In this document: piece by piece, positions 45,052 through 54,154 of the stretch
Numbering within the stretch: position 1 is the stretch's first letter
How the letters are laid out: each line of letters opens with the position of its first letter
From: Streptomyces sp. B21-083
GTDB lineage: Bacteria > Actinomycetota > Actinomycetes > Streptomycetales > Streptomycetaceae
NCBI RefSeq assembly: GCF_036898825.1
Contig: NZ_JARUND010000002.1
Location: forward strand, 186,001 to 250,000
Length of the DNA: 64,000 nt
Reading direction: 5' to 3'
The notes under the pieces: generated by a model
The model's database searches: none
What the model saw: only the letters and a program-made list of their open reading frames with translations
What the model was told of the DNA's origin: nothing
Translations under genes and position numbers: made by a program

Positions 45052-46355
45052 TGGCGGCGCCGGAACACGTCGACGTCCGGGTGGTGCGCGGTGCGGACGG
45101 CACGATCCGGATCGCCGCCGGGCCCGGTCTCCGTGACGTCGAGGGGTACGGGGATGTCGTCGCCGTGGGCCCCGCGTTCACCCGGGCCGTCCTGGACGTC
45201 GCGGGCGCCGTGCTGACCTGGCCGGTGCTCGACGACCCGGCACTGCCGTCGGCGGAGATCCATGACGCGGGGCGGGCCCAGCAGTGGGTGTGGGCCCTGT
45301 ACGGCGAGGGCGTCGCCGCCGCCGTCCACGACTGTCCGGCGGGGGAGGCCGGCGTACGGGTGTCGGCGGAGGTGACGGCTCTCGCGGGCGCCGCCGCCCG
45401 GCTCGGCCTCGGCCACTGGGCGGCCCGGTGGTGGCCGGCGTCGTACTCGGACGGGATACCCGCCCTCGAACCGGACCTGCTGGGCCTGGAGTCGGCCGCG
45501 CTCACCCATCGCTGCCAGCAACTGTTCGACGACGGGGGTGACCAGCCCGACGACTGCGCGGCCGAACTGATCGAGGAGCACGGGGCAGCGCTCGACCCGT
45601 TGATCCAGTGGTGGCGGGGGGCACCACGGGCGACGGACACCGCTCGTCGGCTGGAAGGTGTGCTGCGGCTGCTCGACGACGCGGCGGACAGCGCCGGACT
45701 CGACGGGCCGGCCCTGCGCCACCTCCGCTCGGCTCTGCAGGGTCACGGTCCGGCCGGTACGACGGCCGACTCCGGTACGCCCTTCGGCCGCCACGCCGGT
45801 TACGCACTCGCAGCGGGGGAAACGGCTGTAGCGGGCGGCCGGGTGATCGCCCGGGGCTCAGGGGTCAACGACTGGTGCCGTTACCCGCCCGGTTTCGTCG
45901 ACGCCGCCGAGGACGCGGTGTCCTGGACGGCTCGCGCGCTCGGCGCTCGGCGGCTGGTCGAGGTCGAGGCCCTGGCCGCCCTCGCCGCGCCCGCCGCCGG
46001 TACACCTCTCGTCGCGGAAGTCAGGGTGAACGGCGGCGACCCGCACCGAGCGCCCCTCACCAGGCGCGACGACCTGTGGACCGGCCAGGCGGACCTGTCC
46101 TCGGACCTGCCGGCGGGGATGCGGGCGCCGCGTGTCGAGATCGGCGTCCTGCTGCCCGGCTTCGACCCGGGCCCCGGCACACCGGGCGAACCCGACGGCC
46201 GCGCCGAGCGTGACGCCGTCCGTGCCCTGGTCCGACGACGACTGACGGCCGCCGCCCGGCCACCGGCGGACGAAGCGACCCCGCACGACGGCTTCTCGAC
46301 GCCTTTCCTCGCCGAGACGGCCGCCGCCGAAGCCGCCACCGACGAGGACTACTGA
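45051..46355 (+). CDS. Uncharacterised protein, second gene of the CHAT operon
   Basis: 434 residues. The N-terminal half has alternating strands and helices (IRIAAGPGLRDVEGYGDVVA, FTRAVLDVAGAVLTWPVL), a Trp-rich middle (LGLGHWAARWWPASYSDG) and a C-terminal Ig-like strand series (PLVAEVRVNGGDPHRA, PRVEIGVLLPGFDPG) ending in an Ala/Glu-rich tail. GAGGAGCG lies 5-10 nt before the ATG, which overlaps the previous stop. No family is recognised. The overlap and 3-bp gap to the CHAT gene imply fixed stoichiometry with both neighbours. Confidence 0.7.
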   Translation: MAAPEHVDVRVVRGADGTIRIAAGPGLRDVEGYGDVVAVGPAFTRAVLDVAGAVLTWPVLDDPALPSAEIHDAGRAQQWVWALYGEGVAAAVHDCPAGEAGVRVSAEVTALAGAAARLGLGHWAARWWPASYSDGIPALEPDLLGLESAALTHRCQQLFDDGGDQPDDCAAELIEEHGAALDPLIQWWRGAPRATDTARRLEGVLRLLDDAADSAGLDGPALRHLRSALQGHGPAGTTADSGTPFGRHAGYALAAGETAVAGGRVIARGSGVNDWCRYPPGFVDAAEDAVSWTARALGARRLVEVEALAALAAPAAGTPLVAEVRVNGGDPHRAPLTRRDDLWTGQADLSSDLPAGMRAPRVEIGVLLPGFDPGPGTPGEPDGRAERDAVRALVRRRLTAAARPPADEATPHDGFSTPFLAETAAAEAATDEDY

Positions 46356-46358
46356 CGT

Positions 46359-49331
46359 ATGCGGGACGACAAGGTCGAACACAGCGAACAGGTTGAACAG
46401 GGCGAGCAGGGCGAGAGGGCGGGCGTGATGCCGCTGTACGGGGAGCCGTTCGACAGCGGCCTCGCCCTGGCCGAGGAACTTCAGCTGGCGGCCGACCTCA
46501 CGGCCGCCGGCGCTGTCTACGGGGAACTGCTCACCGTGGCGGAGTCCATCGAGGACTCCCCCGACGTACGGTTTCTGCGGGCCCACCTGCTGTCCGACCT
46601 CGCGACCGTCCGGCTCACCGCCACGGACTTGTCCGGAGCTGAGGACGCCGTCGAGCGCTCCCGCACGCTGCTGGACGGCATCGCGTCCGAGCCGATGGGG
46701 CCTCGCGGCCGCCAACTGTGGCTGGAAGTCCTGCTGAAGACGCTCCTCGCCAAGGCTGACCTGCGACGCAGGACGGGGCGGCTGGACGAGGCGCTGGCCT
46801 GTCTCGACGAAGCGGCCGCCAGGCTGCCCGAGTTCGACGATCCGGAGGGGCTGCGCGCCGCCGAACTCGGCTCGAACCGGGTGCTTCTGCTGATGGAGCG
46901 CGGCGAGTGGGGAGCGGCCGAGGAACACGCGACCTCGCTGCTGTCCACCCTGGAGGCGACCGAACTGGAGACCGTGCCACGGCTGCTGACCGCCCTCGGC
47001 ATGATCTGCTCCTCGACAGGGCGATACGACGAGGCCGAGGACCACCTCGCCCGTGCGGAGGAGGGTTACCGCGTCCTGGGAGACGTCGGTGAGCAGCACT
47101 CACTGCTCGCGCACCGCGCCCATGTCGCGATGGACCGGGGTGAACTCGACCTGGCGGAGCGGCTGTTCGCCGAGGCCTCGGCGTTCTTCGAGCGGCAACG
47201 GTGGTCCGGAGACCTGGCGGTCTGCGAACAGGCCCGTGCCTACCTCGCCGGCCGGCGCGGCGACAGTGCCGGCGCGGGCGAGCTGATGGCGGCGAGCCTG
47301 GCCCGGTTCGAAGAACTCGGCGCCTCGGTCGCCGCCGCCGACAGCATGCTGCTGGGCGCCCAACTCGCCTACGATCAGGGCGACATCAGCGAGCTGCAGC
47401 GACTGGCCCAGAGCGCCCGTGACATCTACCAGGCCCGGGAGGTGTACGAGCGGTGCGCCCAGGTCGACCTCATGCTCGCGCGCACCCTTGAGGACAACCT
47501 CAACCGCACGGACCACGGCGACCACGAGAGGCGGTCCGTCGACAACGCGCTCTCCCTCGCGCTGCCCGCGGCCCTGACCCTGCAGGCGGCGCGCTTCGAC
47601 TTCGCCACCGCCCACGCCCGCCATCAGTGGCTCCAACTGGCGGACGAAGCCATGGAGTTGGTGTTCAGGCTCGCCGTACGCCGCCAGGACCAGGGGCTGT
47701 TGTTCGAACTGGTGGAACACCGCAGTGCCGGCGCCTTGCTCGCCCTGGACCGTACGCCAGCGTCGTCGGCGCCCCACGCGTCGCCCTCGGGGTCCGTCGA
47801 AGACGCCGGGTCGGTCTTCCCCGGTGCGGCCATGAAGACCTACGCGCGCGCCGACGGCCCGATGACCCTCGGCGGGGTGGCGGCGGAGGCCGCCGCCACC
47901 GCCGGTCTGCGCGTCGCGCCGCCGCCGAAAGTGCGGATGGCGGCACAGGGGCCGGGACGTTTCGCGCTCCAGGAGTACATCGCGGGGGCCGAGTTCCGTT
48001 ATCACCGGCGGATCGTGAACGAGGAGGAGGTCCCCTTCTGGTTCACCGACGACCTGACCGGCCGACCGGTGGTCCAGGTCCGACTGGCCGACGCCGGCGA
48101 CCTGTTCATGACCTGGACATGGGCCGGCGGCGCCCGGGGTTTCGGCACCGGCCGGGGACCCGCCGGCGAAGTCGACAGTGCGGTGCGGGAGTTGGCCGCC
48201 GCGCTGCCGGGTACGGGAGAGGGCGCGGCGGGGGTGCGGCGCGCGTTCGGCTCCGGAGCTCTGGCGGAGCCGGGGGCCGAGCGCCGGCTCGCGCGGGTGC
48301 TGGCCGAGGCGCTGTGGCCGGCGGAACTGACGGCGCAGATACGCCAGGTGTCGCAGCGCGCGGGCCGTCCGCTGGTGCGGATCCAGCCCTCGCCCCGGGT
48401 CGCCCAGGTCCCCTGGGAACTGCTCGCCGTCGACGGGGCGTCCGACGAACGGCTCATCGAGCTGGCGGACGTCGTGACCACCACGCCGATGTCGTTGCGA
48501 CGCCAGGCCGACTCCGCGCGCCGGGCGCCGGACCGGGACCCGGATACGAACGCCGGTCCGGTCGTTCTGGTCCTCGACCCCCGGATCCCCGGGTTCCGGG
48601 CCGACTCCCCGCTCGGCTCCGTCCTGGGGCCGCCCGGATCGGACCCGGAGCTGCTGTCCTTCGTGCGGAGGCGTCTCGACGAGGGCGCCGTCGTGCCGTC
48701 CGTCGCCACCCCGGCGGAGGTGTTGCGCCGCACCGACCTGGACCGGGACTGGCTGAGCGGAGTGCTCCGCGAGGGCGCCCGCAGGCTCCTGTACGTCGGG
48801 CATGTGAGCGGCGCGCCAGTCGAGGGCGGGCAGAGCGAGGACGGCACACTCCATCTGTGCTGCGGCCCGGAAACCGCCGGACTGGCCGAACCGGTGCGCG
48901 GTCACCGCCCGTTGTCCGCGAAGGATCTTCTGCTGGGCACGCTTCCGTTGCGGGCCGACGGCGAGCCGGGCGCCCGGCTCTGGCCCGCGCCGCCGCGTGT
49001 CGCCCTCATCGGCTGCGAGAGCGGCGGCGACCTTCGCTTCGCCGAGTCGTTCGGCCTCGCGACAGCGATGATCCACAACGGTGCCGAACTCGTCACCGCC
49101 ACCAGGTGGGTGCTGCCGACCAGCTTCGTCTTCCATCAGCTGGCGGCCCTGCCCGAGTCCGTGCGCCCGCTGACGGAGGCGATCATCGCCGTCGACACCG
49201 CCCACGAACACCCCGACCCCGTGGGCCGGTTGGGCCGCTGGCAGCGCGAGCGGCTCGGCCTCTGGCGGACCGGCGGCCGGATCGAGCACTCGCCTCTGCT
49301 GTGGGCGGCCCTCACCTCCATCACCGTATGA
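46359..49331 (+). CDS. TPR-CHAT protein (caspase-like peptidase)
   Basis: 990 residues. Residues about 30-470 form TPR-like helical repeats (LLKTLLAKADLRRRTGRLDE, RYDEAEDHLARAEEGYRVLG, RGELDLAERLFAEASAFFER). A linker and a beta-rich region follow, then a C-terminal CHAT domain about 660-990. The caspase-type catalytic dyad is visible: His815 in LLYVGHVSG and Cys886 in ALIGCESGGDL. CHAT proteases typically wait for a trigger and then cut a partner protein or cellular targets. GAGGA lies 10 nt before ATG 46359, three bases after the preceding stop. I infer that the two upstream proteins are its partners. Confidence 0.9.
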   Translation: MRDDKVEHSEQVEQGEQGERAGVMPLYGEPFDSGLALAEELQLAADLTAAGAVYGELLTVAESIEDSPDVRFLRAHLLSDLATVRLTATDLSGAEDAVERSRTLLDGIASEPMGPRGRQLWLEVLLKTLLAKADLRRRTGRLDEALACLDEAAARLPEFDDPEGLRAAELGSNRVLLLMERGEWGAAEEHATSLLSTLEATELETVPRLLTALGMICSSTGRYDEAEDHLARAEEGYRVLGDVGEQHSLLAHRAHVAMDRGELDLAERLFAEASAFFERQRWSGDLAVCEQARAYLAGRRGDSAGAGELMAASLARFEELGASVAAADSMLLGAQLAYDQGDISELQRLAQSARDIYQAREVYERCAQVDLMLARTLEDNLNRTDHGDHERRSVDNALSLALPAALTLQAARFDFATAHARHQWLQLADEAMELVFRLAVRRQDQGLLFELVEHRSAGALLALDRTPASSAPHASPSGSVEDAGSVFPGAAMKTYARADGPMTLGGVAAEAAATAGLRVAPPPKVRMAAQGPGRFALQEYIAGAEFRYHRRIVNEEEVPFWFTDDLTGRPVVQVRLADAGDLFMTWTWAGGARGFGTGRGPAGEVDSAVRELAAALPGTGEGAAGVRRAFGSGALAEPGAERRLARVLAEALWPAELTAQIRQVSQRAGRPLVRIQPSPRVAQVPWELLAVDGASDERLIELADVVTTTPMSLRRQADSARRAPDRDPDTNAGPVVLVLDPRIPGFRADSPLGSVLGPPGSDPELLSFVRRRLDEGAVVPSVATPAEVLRRTDLDRDWLSGVLREGARRLLYVGHVSGAPVEGGQSEDGTLHLCCGPETAGLAEPVRGHRPLSAKDLLLGTLPLRADGEPGARLWPAPPRVALIGCESGGDLRFAESFGLATAMIHNGAELVTATRWVLPTSFVFHQLAALPESVRPLTEAIIAVDTAHEHPDPVGRLGRWQRERLGLWRTGGRIEHSPLLWAALTSITV

Positions 49332-49386
49332 CCACGTACCGGAGCCGCGAAGGCGTGGAGTGGCGGAGGCGTGGAGTGGCGGGCCG

Positions 49387-50412
49387 TCAGCCGCCCGTCG
49401 CGGGCAACCGGGCGGGCCCGGTACTGGCACGCAGGGAGATGGGCGGTGTGAGGAGGTGGTGGCGGGGCACCGCGTCGGGGTGGTCGAGCCGCTCGACGAG
49501 CAGTTCTACGGCGAGTCGGCCCATGTGCTCGGCCGGCACGTCCGCCGCCGTCAGTTGCGGGGTCACCGTCTCCGCCCAGCGGCCGGCCACGACCCCGGTG
49601 ACGGAGAAGTCGCGCGGTATGTGACGGCCCGCCATGGCCAGGCCCCGGTAGAGGCCGCCGAGCGCGGCCTCGTTCAGGGTGACCAGCGCCGTGGTCTCCG
49701 GGTCGTCGTGGAGGATCCGCTCCAGGCACTCCTGGCCGGCAGGGGCGTCGTCTCCGCAGCAGTACGTCCGTACGGTGAGCCCGCGTTCGGCCGCCGCCTT
49801 GGTGAAGCCGTCGAGGCCGCGGTGCGCCGACTCGTACCCGGCCCGCAGCAGGTGCTCGGGCCGGTTCACGAGGGCGATGCGGCGGTGTCCCAGGTCGGCG
49901 AGGTGGTTGACGCAGGCCGCCGCCAGCGCGGTGTGGTCGAGGCCGACCCACCAGTCCCGGTCCGCGTGTGCCGTGCGGCCGATGCAGACGGCGGGGAAGT
50001 TCTCCTCGCCCAGGTGGTCGACCCGGTCGTCCTGGAGCCTGATCTCCATGAGGATCGCGCCGTCGACCCGCCGCTCACCCAGCAGCCGCTGGAACGAGCG
50101 GTCGCTGTCCACCCCGCTCGGAGAGAGCAGCACGTCGTAGTCGTACGCCGCCGCGGCCTCCACCACGCTGCCGATGAAGTCGAGTTGCATGCCGGTGTAG
50201 TGGTTTCCCGCCGGCGGGAAAACCAGGCCGATGGTGCTGGTGCGGCCGTTGGCCAGGGCGCGTGCGCTGGCGTTGGGCCGGTAGCCCAGCTCGTCGATGA
50301 CCTGCTGGATCCTGCGCCGGGTCTCCTCCGACACGGAGCGCTTGCCGCTGAGCGCGTAGGACACGGTGCTCCGCGAGACCCCGGCCCGTTTGGCGATCTC
50401 CCCGATGTTCAC
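49387..50412 (-). CDS. LacI-family regulator, second copy
   Basis: 341 residues. Starts GTG with AAGGAG 4 nt upstream, giving MNIGEIAKRAGVSRSTVSYA as in the regulator at 3466. The two proteins are nearly identical through the helix-turn-helix, hinge and first half of the sensor domain, and differ mostly around residues 135-150 and at the C-terminus. It is divergent from the secreted glycosidase at 50625. Operators at 50435 and 50580 flank the intergenic region, so it probably represses both itself and the enzyme and may cross-regulate the 3-15 kb locus. Confidence 0.92.
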   Translation of the reverse strand: MNIGEIAKRAGVSRSTVSYALSGKRSVSEETRRRIQQVIDELGYRPNASARALANGRTSTIGLVFPPAGNHYTGMQLDFIGSVVEAAAAYDYDVLLSPSGVDSDRSFQRLLGERRVDGAILMEIRLQDDRVDHLGEENFPAVCIGRTAHADRDWWVGLDHTALAAACVNHLADLGHRRIALVNRPEHLLRAGYESAHRGLDGFTKAAAERGLTVRTYCCGDDAPAGQECLERILHDDPETTALVTLNEAALGGLYRGLAMAGRHIPRDFSVTGVVAGRWAETVTPQLTAADVPAEHMGRLAVELLVERLDHPDAVPRHHLLTPPISLRASTGPARLPATGG

Positions 50413-50434
50413 GGCACTCCTTCGTCGAATTCGT

Positions 50435-50446
50435 CGAACCGGTTCG
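50435..50446. promoter_or_regulatory. LacI-family operator O4
   Basis: CGAACCGGTTCG 23 bp upstream of the regulator's GTG, in its leader or promoter. A related half-size palindrome CGAATTCG lies at 50426. Same core as O1-O3. Confidence 0.75.
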
Positions 50447-50579
50447 CGTGGGGGCAAATTAGGAGCGGCAGCCGCCCCTGTCAATGGCTGACGCAGATCT
50501 TCAATCACCTGCCAGCCTATCCGCGTTGAAGTATTGCCCAGCACTTTTCGGCAGTGTTAGCTTCCCGGCACGCATCGTT

Positions 50580-50591
50580 CGAACCGGTTCG
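50580..50591. promoter_or_regulatory. LacI-family operator O5
   Basis: CGAACCGGTTCG 33 bp upstream of the GTG start of the secreted glycosidase. Its centre is 145 bp from O4, so looping between the two divergent promoters is possible. Confidence 0.75.
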
Positions 50592-50624
50592 ACACTCATC
50601 TTGGCTCACCCCACGGAGACTTCA

Positions 50625-53321
50625 GTGCGACCCACCCGCAGCAGAACCAGTGCCGGCGCCACCGCCGTCACCGCCCTCGCCGCCCTGCTCGCCGTGCCCG
50701 CCGGCGGCACGGCCCGCGCGGCGCAGCCCGAACAGCTCACCATCGATCTCGCCACCGACACCGGCGCCTTCCACGGCGGCGCCTCCGGCTCACTCTACGG
50801 CGTCTACGGCGACGGCGTGCCCAGCCGCAACGTCCTGGAGGGCATGCACGTCCGTACGGTGTCGACCAAGGCACAGGACGGTCCCCAGCACCCTGGCGCG
50901 GACGCCCTGGAGATGCTGCCGCCGTTCGTGGACTCGGGCGGCAAGGACGTCTACGTCTACATGACCGACATCTACCGCGGCTTCCCCTACCAGTGGCCGG
51001 GTGCTGACGGCCCGGCACGGCTCGCCGACTTCGAGGAGAAGATCAAAAAGCAGGTCCAGCAGGTCCTGACCCTGGACGGCGCCTACAAGGACCACGTCGT
51101 CTACGTTCCCTTCAACGAGCCCGAGGGGAACATGTTCGGCACCGGCGAGTGGAGCTACGACAAGGTCTCCTGGCTGAAGGACCCGCAGGCCTACTTCGCG
51201 GCATGGAAGGACGTCTACCGGCTCATCAAGGGCCTCGACCCCGGCGCCCGCATCGCGGGCCCCAACACCAGCGTCCTCTACGACCAGGTCAAGGGCTTCC
51301 TGCAGTACGCCAAGGCCAACGACGTCGTGCCGGACGTGATGACCTGGCACGAGCTGTCGTCGCCCGCCGCGGTCCGCACGAGCGTGGCGAAGTACCGGCA
51401 GATGGAGAAGGACGTCGGTGTCGGCCCACTGCCCGTCAACGTCAACGAGTACGGCCACAACTTCCACCTCTCCGTGCCCGGTCAGGTCGTCCAGTGGGTC
51501 TCCGCGATCGAGGACTCCAAGATCGACGCCGACCTCGCGTACTGGAACATCGACGGCAACCTCAACGACTCGGCGGTGGAGGCCAACAAGGGCAACGGCC
51601 AGTGGTGGCTGTTCAACGCCTACGGCCAGATGTCCGGCCACACGGTCGAGGTGACCGCCCCGCATCCCAACCAGCAGTACACCCTCCAGGGCGTCGCCAC
51701 CCTCGACGAGGACAAGCAGCAGTCCCGGGCGATCTTCGGCGGCAAGAGCGGTGACGCGGACGTCGTCTTCCGGAACATCGACCCCAAGCTGTTCGGCAGC
51801 GCCGTGCACGCCACCGTGCAGGAGATCCCCTGGACCGGCCAGGTCGGCGACTCGGCCCAGCCCCTGCGCCTCGCCGACCAGGAGCTCGCGGTAGGCGCGG
51901 ACGGCACCGTCACCCTCCCCATGACCGGCATGAACGAGATGTCGGCCTACCAGGTCATCCTCTCCCCCGGCGGCCACGGCGCGGTACCGGCCGAGCCGTC
52001 GGTGAGCTGGCGCGGGACGTACGAGGCGGAGAACGCCACCTACACCGGCGGCGGCTACTCGAAGAACGGCCCCGAGGGCACGCCCTCCAACGTCGGCGGG
52101 TTCGCCACCTCCGGAACGTACAACGTGGGCGGTCTGCGCACCGGTTCCGACGGGGTCCTCGGCTTCGACGTGGAGGTCCCGCAGGACGGCACGTACGACC
52201 TGAGTGTGTTCGCCAACTCCTACAACCTGTACGACCTGGTGAAGGAGCAGGGTCCCACCAACGTCTTCCTGCGGGTCGACGGCGCCGATCCGCAGGAACT
52301 GCGGCTGCCGCTCGGATACAAGTGGGTGGTCTGGGGCCACACCGACACCACGGTGAAGCTCACCGCCGGCAGGCACCGCATCACCCTCGCCGCGAAGGAC
52401 CCCGACCTGGGCGTCACCAAGGGCGACGCCATCATCGACAAGATCGACCTGTCACTGCGGGACGCGCGCGTGACCGCACCGGCGGTCTACGAGGCCGAGT
52501 ACGCCACCCTCTCCGGAACGCGGCCCACCTACACGCGCCCCGGCGCCTCGGGTCCCGGCACGGTTCCGCTGGGCAAGGGCGCCACCGCGACCTTCTGGGT
52601 CCACTCCCCCACCGACGGTGAAGCGACCGTGTCCGTCGACCACTTGGGCGGCGGCAGGGCGAGCCTGTCCCTCAACGGCGAAAAACTGGACGTGTCCAAG
52701 GTCGGGGGCGACAAGAAGGGCACCGACCGGGTACGGATGTTCCTGTCCGGCGGCATCAACAAGATCACCGTCACCGGCGCCTCACGCGCCCTGCTCCTCG
52801 ACCGGCTGCGGGTCGCCCGGACCGGCGGCACCCTGACGACCAGGGTCTACCAGGCGGAGGACGGCCGGCTCTCCGGCGCCGCCAAGGTGACCGCCGCCTA
52901 CACCTTCGCCACCGGCGGCAAGGCGGTCACCGACATCGGCGACGGCACGGCGAACGCCCTCACGGTCGACGTCGTCGCCGACAGAGGCGGGCGGCACGCC
53001 GTGACCATCCGCTACTCCAACGCCGAACAGCCGCCCGCCACGCACTACAACCCCGATCCGATCGCCCGGCACGCCGACCTCTCGGTCAACGGCGGACCGG
53101 CCCACCGGGTGCTGTTCCCGACAACCTTCCACTTCAACAACTTCTGGGAGCTGACCGTCCCGCTCACCCTGAGGAAGGGCACCAACCGGCTCACGTTCAC
53201 CGCCGACGAGCTGCCCGACTTCAACGGCGACACATACAACCAGTACGACCAGCGATCCCCGTACGCGCCGGTCATCGACCGTATCGCCGTCACCCCCCTG
53301 GCACAGAAGCAGCCCGCCTGA
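50625..53321 (+). CDS. Secreted clan GH-A-like glycosidase with three CBM-like modules
   Basis: 898 residues. The GTG start has GGAG 5 nt upstream and gives a signal peptide RPTRSRTSAGATAVTALAAL ending near TARAA (about 33). The catalytic domain (about 37-455) has YVPFNEPEG (likely acid/base Glu165) and VNVNEYGHNF (likely nucleophile Glu275). Modules opening with TYEAEN near 464, YEAEY near 622 and YQAED near 741 match the three CBM-like modules of the enzyme at 11939 in order and spacing. The ricin-type domain of that paralogue is absent here. It is controlled by the divergent LacI protein. Confidence 0.87.
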   Translation: MRPTRSRTSAGATAVTALAALLAVPAGGTARAAQPEQLTIDLATDTGAFHGGASGSLYGVYGDGVPSRNVLEGMHVRTVSTKAQDGPQHPGADALEMLPPFVDSGGKDVYVYMTDIYRGFPYQWPGADGPARLADFEEKIKKQVQQVLTLDGAYKDHVVYVPFNEPEGNMFGTGEWSYDKVSWLKDPQAYFAAWKDVYRLIKGLDPGARIAGPNTSVLYDQVKGFLQYAKANDVVPDVMTWHELSSPAAVRTSVAKYRQMEKDVGVGPLPVNVNEYGHNFHLSVPGQVVQWVSAIEDSKIDADLAYWNIDGNLNDSAVEANKGNGQWWLFNAYGQMSGHTVEVTAPHPNQQYTLQGVATLDEDKQQSRAIFGGKSGDADVVFRNIDPKLFGSAVHATVQEIPWTGQVGDSAQPLRLADQELAVGADGTVTLPMTGMNEMSAYQVILSPGGHGAVPAEPSVSWRGTYEAENATYTGGGYSKNGPEGTPSNVGGFATSGTYNVGGLRTGSDGVLGFDVEVPQDGTYDLSVFANSYNLYDLVKEQGPTNVFLRVDGADPQELRLPLGYKWVVWGHTDTTVKLTAGRHRITLAAKDPDLGVTKGDAIIDKIDLSLRDARVTAPAVYEAEYATLSGTRPTYTRPGASGPGTVPLGKGATATFWVHSPTDGEATVSVDHLGGGRASLSLNGEKLDVSKVGGDKKGTDRVRMFLSGGINKITVTGASRALLLDRLRVARTGGTLTTRVYQAEDGRLSGAAKVTAAYTFATGGKAVTDIGDGTANALTVDVVADRGGRHAVTIRYSNAEQPPATHYNPDPIARHADLSVNGGPAHRVLFPTTFHFNNFWELTVPLTLRKGTNRLTFTADELPDFNGDTYNQYDQRSPYAPVIDRIAVTPLAQKQPA

Positions 53322-53327
53322 CGGGCC

Positions 53328-53353
53328 GGCCCGGGCCGCCGGCGGCCCGGGCC
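53328..53353 (+). terminator. GC hairpin terminator after the glycosidase
   Basis: A perfect 26-bp palindrome built from GGCCCGGGCC on each side of GCCGGC, starting six bases after the stop codon. It would fold into a very stable stem. Confidence 0.75.
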
Positions 53354-53357
53354 CTCT

Positions 53358-53400
53358 GCCGTCGGCGAATCTGCTGCGGGCCGAGAAATCCGCCGACGGC
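53358..53400. promoter_or_regulatory. Inverted repeat upstream of clpP3
   Basis: GCCGTCGGCG at 53358 and CGCCGACGGC at 53391 are exact complements separated by 23 bases, about 95 bp before the clpP3 start. It could be a second terminator for the upstream gene or an operator for PopR; the spacing favours paired protein-binding half-sites. Confidence 0.4.
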
Positions 53401-53496
53401 GTCGGGTCGGACCGAGAGTGGGGAGTGCGGAGCGATCCGCCCGCACGAAATCCACGACTCACGATCGACAACCCGACGACTCGCCGAGGAGCCCCC

Positions 53497-54153
53497 ATGT
53501 CCCCACTCACCGCCGCCGGTCCCTGGCCGGCGCTGCTGCCCCGGGCCGAGGAGGGCGACACCCCTCCCTCCCGGTTCGACGACCATCTCGCCGCCCAACT
53601 GCTCGCCCAGCGCATCGTGTTCCTCGGAACGCAGGTCGACGAGGTCTCGGCGAACCGGATCTGCGTCCAGCTGCTCCTGCTGTCGGCGGAGGACCCGCGC
53701 ACCGACATCAGCCTGTACATCAACAGCCCCGGCGGCTCGGTGACAGCGGGCCTCGCCATCTACGACACCATGCAGCTCATCCCGAACGACGTGTCCACGC
53801 TCACCATGGGATTCGCGGCCAGCATGGGCCAGTTCCTGCTCAGCGTGGGCGCGCCCGGCAAGCGGTACGCGCTGCCGAACGCGCGGATCATGATGCACCA
53901 GCCGTCGGCCGGGATCGGCGGCACCACCTCCGACATCGAGATCCAGGCGGAGAACCTGGAGTTCACGAAGCGGACCGTCGAGCGCATCACGGCCCAGCAC
54001 ACCGGTCAGAGCGAGGAGACGATCTCGCGCGACGGCGACCGCGACCGCTGGTTCACGGCCGAACAGGCCCTGGAGTACGGCATGGTGGACCAGGTGGTCG
54101 GCTCGCTGGCCGACGTGCGCCCCGCCACCTCGCGACGACGGATGGGGCTCTGA
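53497..54153 (+). CDS. clpP3: ATP-dependent Clp protease proteolytic subunit ClpP3
   Basis: 218 residues. [19 protein letters not shown], the nucleophile in [11 protein letters not shown] (Ser109), the catalytic His in [10 protein letters not shown] (His134) and the C-terminal acidic region [19 protein letters not shown] are all in place. ClpP subunits form a barrel peptidase fed by Clp ATPases. The ATG 53497 with GAGGAG upstream is used. It is one base from clpP4 and followed by popR, the arrangement of the second clpP operon of Streptomyces, which is induced when the clpP1-clpP2 pair is missing. Confidence 0.92.
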   Translation: MSPLTAAGPWPALLPRAEEGDTPPSRFDDHLAAQLLAQRIVFLGTQVDEVSANRICVQLLLLSAEDPRTDISLYINSPGGSVTAGLAIYDTMQLIPNDVSTLTMGFAASMGQFLLSVGAPGKRYALPNARIMMHQPSAGIGGTTSDIEIQAENLEFTKRTVERITAQHTGQSEETISRDGDRDRWFTAEQALEYGMVDQVVGSLADVRPATSRRRMGL

Positions 54154-54154
54154 C

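Noticed and set aside
47627..49624. 665-codon frame overlapping the CHAT gene
   Set aside because: Shadow with Arg/Gly-rich composition; the overlapping frame has TPR and CHAT motifs.
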